Assembly: GCA_028689205.1 (NCBI GenBank)
Contig: JAQTWP010000004.1
Location: 62,001-126,000 of the forward strand
DNA: 64,000 bases
Source: Candidatus Altimarinota bacterium
Lineage (GTDB): Bacteria > Patescibacteriota > Gracilibacteria > BD1-5 > UBA2023
Direction: 5' to 3'
The notes beneath the pieces were generated by a model. That model ran no database searches. It was given only the letters and a program-made list of their open reading frames with translations, and had not been told where the DNA came from. The translations under genes and the position numbers were made by a program. Positions 57,543 to 64,000 of the stretch are shown one piece after another; position 1 is the first letter of the stretch; the number at the start of each line of letters is the position of its first letter.

Positions 57543-57688
57543 GTCATTTCGAAAGAAATGAGAAATCTTCCTTCTTTTTGTAAAACTAAATAAATTTAAT
57601 CTAAAGTAAAAATTTTTTGGATTGATTTAAATGAAAAATCTTAATTATTAACAAATAACGAAGATTTCTCACTGATGTTCGAAATGAC
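57543..57688. repeat. MITE-like inverted-repeat element, copy B
   Basis: This 146-bp element begins GTCATTTCGAAAG and ends TTCGAAATGAC; the outer 28 or so bases on each side are imperfect inverted repeats that share GAGAAATCTTC / GAAGATTTCTC. The interior is A/T-rich and non-coding. It sits between the ATPase and pilin genes, 12 bp after the first stop and 28 bp before the next ATG. Confidence 0.75.
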
Positions 57689-57715
57689 AAACCATTTTAT
57701 AATTAATTACATATT

Positions 57716-59173
57716 ATGAAAAAATTATTATCATTAATTTTTCTTATATTAATAGGAACTGGATTATTCTTCTCTCATACATTTGCGGCTACAAATGATA
57801 TAATACTAACTAATACAAATCCTGAAACTATAGAAGGTACCAATGTACCTAATTTTATGATGAAAATAACTATTACAACAGCATCGAATATACAAGATGG
57901 CACTGTATTAGAAATCAAATTGCCTAGTTATTTACCTGATATAGCAGCTACACAAGAACTTAATAATAATGACGGTTTATTGGATTATAATACCAATAGT
58001 CTTGGAGCTGGTGCAGTTATGTCAAAAACTTCAAACCCAAGAACTTTAAGAATTACCATTAATAATTCCTCTGTAGCCAAAAACGGGAATCAACCATTTA
58101 TAGATGGTGATGATATTATTATTAATTTTACTTCTGGATTTGATGGGGTTGGCTCAATGTCAACTGCTATCGGTTCAGCAGCTCCAGTATTTACTATTTC
58201 TGGTACAGTATGAGGTGTTGCAATTCAAAGTACAACTCCAATTACTGTAAGAAAAATATCGGCTGAAGTTAGTACTCCTGCGAATGAAAATAATCTTAAA
58301 AGAGATACTAAAACCTGAGTTTCAAGAGCTAGTTATGCTAATGATGCAAAATCATGGTTTTCTTCTGATTTTTTCTGATGAAGTAAAACTTGAGAAGCAT
58401 GAGTAGAGTGACTTACTACTACCATCGCAAGAGATCTTAAAAATGTTTTTATTGCAATTGCTATTTTTTATATGTTCGTACTAGTTCTTAGATTGTTTTT
58501 TGGACAATGAAGTGAAGATGATCTCAAAAAATGGAGATTGGGTGTATTGTGGACTACAATGTGAGTTGTATTAATGCAGATTTCTTTTGTAGCCTTTACT
58601 TCCGTATATGACAAGGCGGTTTGAGCCTGAATGGCAAAAGATTTAACAGAATCAGTCTTGCTTCCTATTATTTCTCTGCTAGAAGTTGTTACATCATTTC
58701 TATTTATTGCTATGGCCATTATGGCTTTCTATAGAATTATTACAAGCTGATGAAATGATGATTGATACAAAAAATGAATTAATACTGTTATAAATGCAGT
58801 TATTTGATTTTTACTTATAAAAATATCAGCAGCATTGGTAAAAAGTATTTATTGATGAGAGGCTACATGTACTTGAACAATATGAGCACAGACTTGTTCT
58901 GTATCAACTAATCCCAACTTAACAGAAACAACTAAAATAATCGCCTCATTAATACAATACTTAACTTGATTTATTTCAATTATAACATTGCTTCTTATAG
59001 TTTATGCATGATTTATGATTCTTACTAGTTCTTGAGATGATGCAAAAGTTAAGAAATGAAAATCTGTAATTAAATATATTGTAATGTGAATGATATTAAT
59101 AGCATCGAGTGTACTTATATTCCACCTTATAACTTGAAAAGATTTTTCTTGAATAATCTGAAAATATAAATAA
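57716..59173 (+). CDS. Exported protein with two T4SS-pilin-like transmembrane modules
   Basis: This 485-aa protein has a signal peptide (MKKLLSLIFLILIGTGLFFS...TFA), an exported beta-rich domain (about residues 25-165, with VLEIKLPSYLPDIAAT and INFTSGFDGVG), a second linker, then two similar membrane modules. Module 1 (FLFIAMAIMAFYRIITSGGN, then KGINTVINAVIGFLLIKIS) and module 2 (ITLLLIVYAGFMILTSSGDD, then KGKSVIKYIVMGMILI) each have the helix-loop-helix and S/T-x-G-x-D/N turn of VirB2/TrbC-like pilins. Tandem pilin modules in one chain behind an exported domain are unusual. It follows the ATPase gene and probably works with it. Confidence 0.8.
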
Positions 59174-59184
59174 TAAATCAAATA

Positions 59185-59214
59185 AAAAATTCCTGATAAT
59201 TCAGGAATTTTTTT
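59185..59214. terminator. Bidirectional terminator
   Basis: AAAAAATTCCTGA and TTCAGGAATTTTTTT form a stem of about 12 bp with T-runs on both strands, between the T4SS-like pilin gene and the convergent pilT. Confidence 0.85.
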
Positions 59215-59226
59215 ATATACTTTAGA

Positions 59227-60315
59227 TTATAGTCTTACATTATCTTTTAAGAATTTTGGATTATTCGCATATTTTAGTCATTCTTCCAGGGTTATATCTC
59301 ATTCATTAATATATTGTAATAAATCTTGTTCAAGTATTTGCATTCACTCTTTTCCAGATATTTGCATCATTGAAGGAAGTTGATGAAGTTCATTTTCTCT
59401 TATTAGATTTGATACAGCAGTATTTTTTATAAGTATCTCTTTTACCATTCTAATTCATGATCAATCTGATTTTCTAAGTAAACGTTGAGAAAAAACTCAT
59501 GCAAGAGTATCAGCTAGTTGTAATCTTACTTGGTTTTGTTGTCCAGCTGGGAATGAATCTATAATACGCGAAACAGTTTGAGTTGCAGATTTTGTATGTA
59601 GCGTAGAGAATACAAGATGACCAGTTTCTGCTAATGTAAGTGCCATTTCAATTTCTTCGGTACTACGCATTTCTCAGAATAATATTACTTGAGGATTCTG
59701 GCGCATTGCTCAAATAAGAGCAGTTCTATAGTCTGGAACATCTTTTCCGATTTCTTTTTGTTCAACAATTGACATTTTATGTGGGTGCATATATTCAATT
59801 GGATCTTCAATTGTAATAATATGTTTAGCATATTTTTCATTTATTTCATTTATCATTGCAGCTAGTGTGGTAGATTTACCTGATCAAGTTGGTCAAGTAA
59901 TAAGAACTAGTCATTGTCCAAGTTTTGTTATCTCCCTATATATAAGAGGTAAATCCAAATCCTGAAGAGAAGGAATTTTATCTGATAATAAACGAAGCAC
60001 AATCATAATTGATTGCATTTGAAAAGATACATTTCATCTAAAACGAGATCATTGAAAACTAAACGCAAAGTCTAGATTATGAGTTTGATGTAATTGATCC
60101 CATTGTTCTTGAGTTACAAGAGATTTTGCAAAATCAGAAGTATCTTTGGGAGTCAACTTTTCTATTCATTCATTGATAAGAATTAATTCTCAAGAAACTT
60201 TTATTCAGGGATAAGTTCCAACAGTATAATAGAAGTCTGATCATTTATTGTCTATCATTACTCTTAGCATACTATCACGCATTGAGAAATTAGGGGTTAT
60301 TACATTTTCTACCAT
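59227..60315 (-). CDS. pilT: Type IV pilus retraction ATPase PilT
   Basis: This 362-aa hexameric ATPase retracts type IV pili. It has the N-terminal PAS-like domain and a core with Walker A TGPTGSGKSTTLAAM (residues 140-154), the Asp box TIEDPIEYMH, Walker B-like VILFGEMRSTEEIEMAL and the His box LAETGHLVFSTLHTKSA. The C-terminal motif after AGVFSQRLLRK corresponds to the PilT AIRNLIRE helix (here AVSNLIRENE). A family-typical E-I/L position reads GEMR instead of GEIR. It lies downstream of pilC, separated by repeat copy C. Confidence 0.94.
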
Positions 60316-60375
60316 ATTATCATTATTAATTATTAAAAGTTTTTTAGTATATTAATTATTCATTACTTCAGTTCT

Positions 60376-60521
60376 GTCATTTCGAGCTTGTCGAGAAATC
60401 TCTTTTTATATAATTTTTAGACACATAGGTTATTTATATAAATTTTTAAGAATTAAGAGACTATTAATTCTATCTCCAAATAACTTGCTAAAAGGGATTT
60501 CTCGTTATTACTCGAAATGAC
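60376..60521. repeat. MITE-like inverted-repeat element, copy C
   Basis: This 146-bp element begins GTCATTTCGAGCTTG and ends ACTCGAAATGAC; GAGAAATC and GATTTCTC are the inner paired parts. Its length equals copy B. Interior sequence TCTCTTTTTATATAA and GGTTATTTA matches part of the cluster at 47195-47425. It lies between pilC and pilT. Confidence 0.78.
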
Positions 60522-60538
60522 AGATTATTTTACAATCT

Positions 60539-61759
60539 CTACATTTTCTTCGCAACTTTGGCAAGGTTGAAGAAAGGTAACATTATCGCAATTATTATTG
60601 TTCATACCAATGCTCAGACGAATACTATAATAAAAGGTTCAAGCATTGTCATCAAATTAGAAATATATCTTTTCAGATCTTTTCAATAATTTATTCATAC
60701 CTTTTCCATTGATTTACCAATTGATCATGTTTCCTCTCATATACTTATCATATGTACAAGATCCTCAGGAAAATAAGCATTAGAAAATATTATTTCTCTA
60801 TTACTTACATTAAGTCACATTGCATTTGATAATTTCACTCAAGTTTCCATTTCGTTCTTCACTCTTATTATATCTTTTTTGTAGTATATATTACCAACTA
60901 CATTTGCAGTTGTTTCTAGCGCCTCTAGTACCAATACTCATGAATCAAGAAGTAGACTGAATGAGTGAATAAATAATAATACATTTCATTGTTTAACTAT
61001 ATAACCAAAAACCGGAAGATTAAGACTAATTTTACCAAGTGCAAGTTTTCAAATATGAGTACTTTTAAAAATTATAAAAGCAATAGCAAATCAGATTGTA
61101 CCAAATATTAATAATATATAGTTATTCATTATAAAATTCGAAATATTTATCATGAATTGAGTTAATGCTGGCATCGCAACTCAAGTTTTTTGGAATGCTC
61201 AAGTAATTTTTGGTAATATGAATGTCATCATGAATATTACCATTATTAGAGTAATTAATATCAATATTACTGGATAAATCAGAGCTCATTTAATTTTAGC
61301 CTTTAATTCTATTGTTTCAAGTAATCTTTTATCAAGCTCCGTAAGAACTCTAGGAAGCGTTCATGTTTTTTCTCATACTTCAATAAGTGCGATAATCAAA
61401 GGATCAAAATATTTTGAATGTTGCTTAAGCGTGTCAGAGATAGCTAATCAATGATCAAGATTTATTCTTATATCATCTATTATTTGTTTTAATTTTGGAT
61501 TCTTTATTTGCTTTGCAAGTATTGAGAATGCTGTTTTAAGATCAATTCAACTTGTCAAAAAACTTCCCAGTTTACTTACGACGAACCATATTTCTTTTTC
61601 TGCAATTCATCAAATTACTATAGCTCAAAATTCACTCTTTATTTTAAAAGATGGTTTTTTACCAGTTTTAAGAGCATGACGAGAATTACTAAGAATCTCC
61701 ATAAATAGAGTGGTATCGAAGTTTCAGTTTATGTCTAAGAATTTTCTTTGTCCGAACAT
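60539..61759 (-). CDS. pilC: Type IV pilus inner membrane platform protein PilC
   Basis: This 406-aa GspF/PilC family protein is the membrane platform between the pilus motors and the growing fibre. Two repeated GspF domains are visible: GIDLKTAFSILAKQ...LIIALIEVGEKTGTLPRVL and GVLVLEALETTANV...VHMISIGEETGSIGKSM. Hydrophobic helices follow each, as IYPVILILITLIMVIFMM and EPFIIVFVGALVGTIIIAIML. The ATG is 1 bp after the stop of the phosphatase gene, so the two are coupled. Confidence 0.94.
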
Positions 61760-61760
61760 A

Positions 61761-63731
61761 TTAAATTTTTCAGTTTTTAAAAATTACGTCCATAGCTTCC
61801 TTAATTATTATTTCATATTCTCATTTTTTGTATAATTCAGTCAAAGTGTCATATTTTTTTTGAAGTTTTTCTTCCATTTTTTTGACAATTACTTTTTGTT
61901 CGTTCGCAATAGCTTTTTCTAGATAATATTTCATTTTACTATGTACGTATCATTCCTTATAACAAACTAATACCTCCTGTTTTAATTTGATGTATTCTCA
62001 TATTTTAGCTAATCTATCAAGTCTTTCTAATCTTATTTTAAGTTCTCTATCTTGTTTTTCTTTTTTTAATTCCTCCATAATATCTTCTTTTGTTCTTTTT
62101 TTGAAGCTTATATCTTTTATTGATTTTTTTGAATTAGTTTCTTTTAGAATAGCTTCAAGTTCATTTTTATTAGCTATTAAGTCTTTACTGAAATTCCTAG
62201 TATAAATAAAAAATGACACATCATCATCGAATTCATTAATTCATTTGAATTCCTCTACATCAGCCAATATCGCATTATATATTTTCTCTGGATCCAAGAA
62301 TTTTTTTGCTTGTTTTTCAAATGATTTTTCTACACCATTTATTCCAAACATTGTTCATTCTACGTTTTTTATTTCTACTATTCAGTCTGTATAACCAAAT
62401 ATTGTGTCTCAATTTCCAAGGGGAATATCTCTCATTTTAACTGAAGAAAGATTCGCAATATTACGAACTCAAAGGGCAAGTCATCCGGGAATAATTTTTT
62501 CTACTATTCCTTGTTCTCTTCTATAAATGAATAATGGAGGATGTCAGGCTCCAACCATTTTTAATACTGATCTGGCATAATCCCATTCAAAAAATATTCA
62601 AGTAACAAATGATTTTCCTTTTATTTTTCCTTTCAAAGAATTATTAACATCAAATACAAGTTCACTTAATTTTTTGTATGTTTTTGAGGCCTCTATAAAA
62701 ACTTTTGATAATACTGCTACTGTAATTCATGCTTGTTGACCATGCCCAGTTGCATCTCAGAAATAAAATACAACTTTGTTTCAAAGAGTTTTAAAGTGTC
62801 AGAATGTATCTCAGATAATTTTATCTTTACCAAAGATTTTACCAAAAAAATCGAATCAATAAGTTTCGAAATCCTTTAAATCCTTTATTAATCAAGTACT
62901 AAGTATATTGAAAGTCTCCTCATTAGTTATAATGCTCATATCTAATTGAGATATACTGTCTATACTTCATGATTTTGCAATAAGTTTTTCAAGACTTCCA
63001 ATAGTCTTCATTTTTTTTACATATTCATCTCTTTGTTCTGCTTTTCTTTTTGATTCTTTTCTTTTAAGTTTTAGTTCATCCCAAAAAGTAATTTTTCTTG
63101 CTTTATCTTCAAGATATTTCATATCAACTCACATATCACCAAGAAGCTTATCCATTTTTTCTTGTCTTAACTTGCTTTTTTCTAATCTATTCCTATCGGC
63201 ATCATGTAATTTTTGGACTTTTTGTAACAATTTAAGCGCGTCCTTATTTCATTGGAATTCAAAAATGAATTTTTTTGCCCAAGATAAAGCCTTGGCATAG
63301 TCTTTTTTTGATATAAAATCCTTTATTTCATCGCTTTTGAATTTGAATTTTTCTTTTTCAGCTTGGAATTTTAGTTTATCATCCCTTGTTGTCTTTATTT
63401 TTTCTACTTCCTTTAATCTTTTATTTAAAATAATAAGTCTTTTATTCAAAATTTCTAGAGCGGCATTGATTATTTTCTTTTTTGCTTTTGCTTCATTTGA
63501 AACACTTTCAATATTCGAAACCTCCATCATATATAATTTTTTGAGAGTCTCTTCATAATAATTAATACCCGATTTGTGTTTAAGTATTAACTCTCTGATA
63601 GCCATTATCGCGTTTTTGTAATCTTGCGCTTTCTCATAAGTTTTAATGAAAAAAAGAGCATCATCAAAATCATCAATCATTTCTGAATCTTGTTGTTTCT
63701 TTTTGAATATTTCAAAAATTCTGAAAAACAT
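61761..63731 (-). CDS. SpoIIE-type PP2C phosphatase with TPR-like N-terminus in pilus operon
   Basis: This 656-aa protein has a helical N-terminal half with a repeated TPR-like pattern (YEKAQDYKNAIMAIRELI, then KKDYAKALSWAKKFI), a coiled-coil stretch, and a central serine/threonine phosphatase domain of the SpoIIE/RsbU type. Key motifs are VVFYFGDATGHG (metal-binding Asp), GAGHPPLFIY and IFGYTDGIVE followed by an Asp-rich end FDDDVSFFIYTR. A long charged helical C-terminus follows. It sits between pilB and pilC, so it may control pilus assembly by dephosphorylating a partner protein. Confidence 0.87.
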
Positions 63732-63749
63732 TCTCCTTTTTTATTAAAA

Positions 63750-64000
63750 TTATATTAATTTAAGTGTTTCTTCTATTGTGGTTTTACCAGTTGCAGATTT
63801 TATTATAGCGTCTTGCATAATAGTAATCATTCCAAGTTCTTTAGCTTTTTTTTCTATTTCGTTTGCAGATGATTTATTAAGTATCAAAGTGTCAAGTCTT
63901 TCATCAACTGTCAATACTTCATGAATACCAATTCTTCATTTATATCAGGTGTTTCCGCATTCTGGACATCAATCTCATTTAAAAAAAGTTATATCCTCAG
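63750..64000 (-). CDS. pilB: Type IV pilus assembly ATPase PilB, C-terminal part only
   Basis: Only the last 83 codons lie in the window; the gene runs on beyond the right edge. The fragment has the GspE/PilB zinc motif end KGDGCPECGNTGYKGRIGIHEV and VDERLDTLI, then the usual C-terminal KELGMITIMQDAIIKSATGKTTIEE. It is the motor for pilus extension. It lies 18 bp upstream of the SpoIIE-type phosphatase gene on the minus strand, starting the operon pilB - phosphatase - pilC - pilT as far as seen here. Confidence 0.93.

Overview
The window comes from an AT-rich bacterium that reads UGA as glycine (translation table 25), which points to the candidate-phylum groups Gracilibacteria or Absconditibacteria (SR1). 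In-frame TGA sits at invariant glycines in many unrelated genes: the GyrA box QRRGGKG, the P-loops of PilT and the type IV secretion ATPase, TrxB and the ribosomal proteins. Genes end only in TAA or TAG. They mostly start with ATG and lack a clear Shine-Dalgarno sequence. The two groups cannot be told apart from this window alone. Read with the standard code, most genes fall into short fragments; all CDS coordinates here assume UGA = Gly.

Layout. 1-5410: end of a very large Asp-rich surface protein, tsaB, a PH-domain membrane protein, trxB. 5411-7486: repeat-rich spacer, then a prepilin fused to a formylglycine-generating-enzyme-like domain, with a frameshift in an A7 run. 7588-10190: OmpR-type response regulator, histidine kinase and a small exported protein. 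10199-19187: promoter, leader hairpin and a 19-gene ribosomal operon (rplC to rplO) closed by a terminator; rpsJ, rpmD and secY are absent from the cluster. 19298-21280: a second prepilin, homologous to the first over about 200 residues but carrying a beta-helix-like passenger. 21473-25309: gyrA and an AI-2E/PerM permease. 25315-27256: an aromatic amino acid operon (small protein, chorismate mutase, DAHP synthase) behind a Phe/Tyr-rich leader peptide and a classical attenuator.

27273-32401 (minus): murD, unknown gene, M29 aminopeptidase, MazG-like protein, murC, small membrane protein. 32486-38465: RelA/SpoT-like protein, secD, a membrane protein and a CDF metal transporter. 38490-39380: an exported lytic transglycosylase in a foreign-looking cassette (no TGA-Gly, strong Shine-Dalgarno, consensus promoter, GC-rich terminator). 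39386-45620: NUDIX, PHP, Elp3, three small unknown genes, pth, an unknown gene and a CCA-adding enzyme. 45720-46248: a second cassette of the same style with an 84-aa membrane protein. 46314-52823: UMPH-1 nucleotidase, repeats, zinc-ribbon membrane protein, endosialidase-chaperone surface protein, aspS and small exported or membrane proteins.

52915-64000 looks like a surface-machine region: comM, a VirD4/TraG-like ATPase next to a protein with two T4SS-pilin-like modules, then pilT, pilC, a SpoIIE-type phosphatase and the end of pilB. With the two prepilin fusions, the window shows a cell that invests heavily in pili and displayed surface proteins. Short inverted-repeat elements of about 146-152 bp with GTCATTTCGA-like ends occur in several spacers. 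No rRNA, tRNA or CRISPR array was seen.
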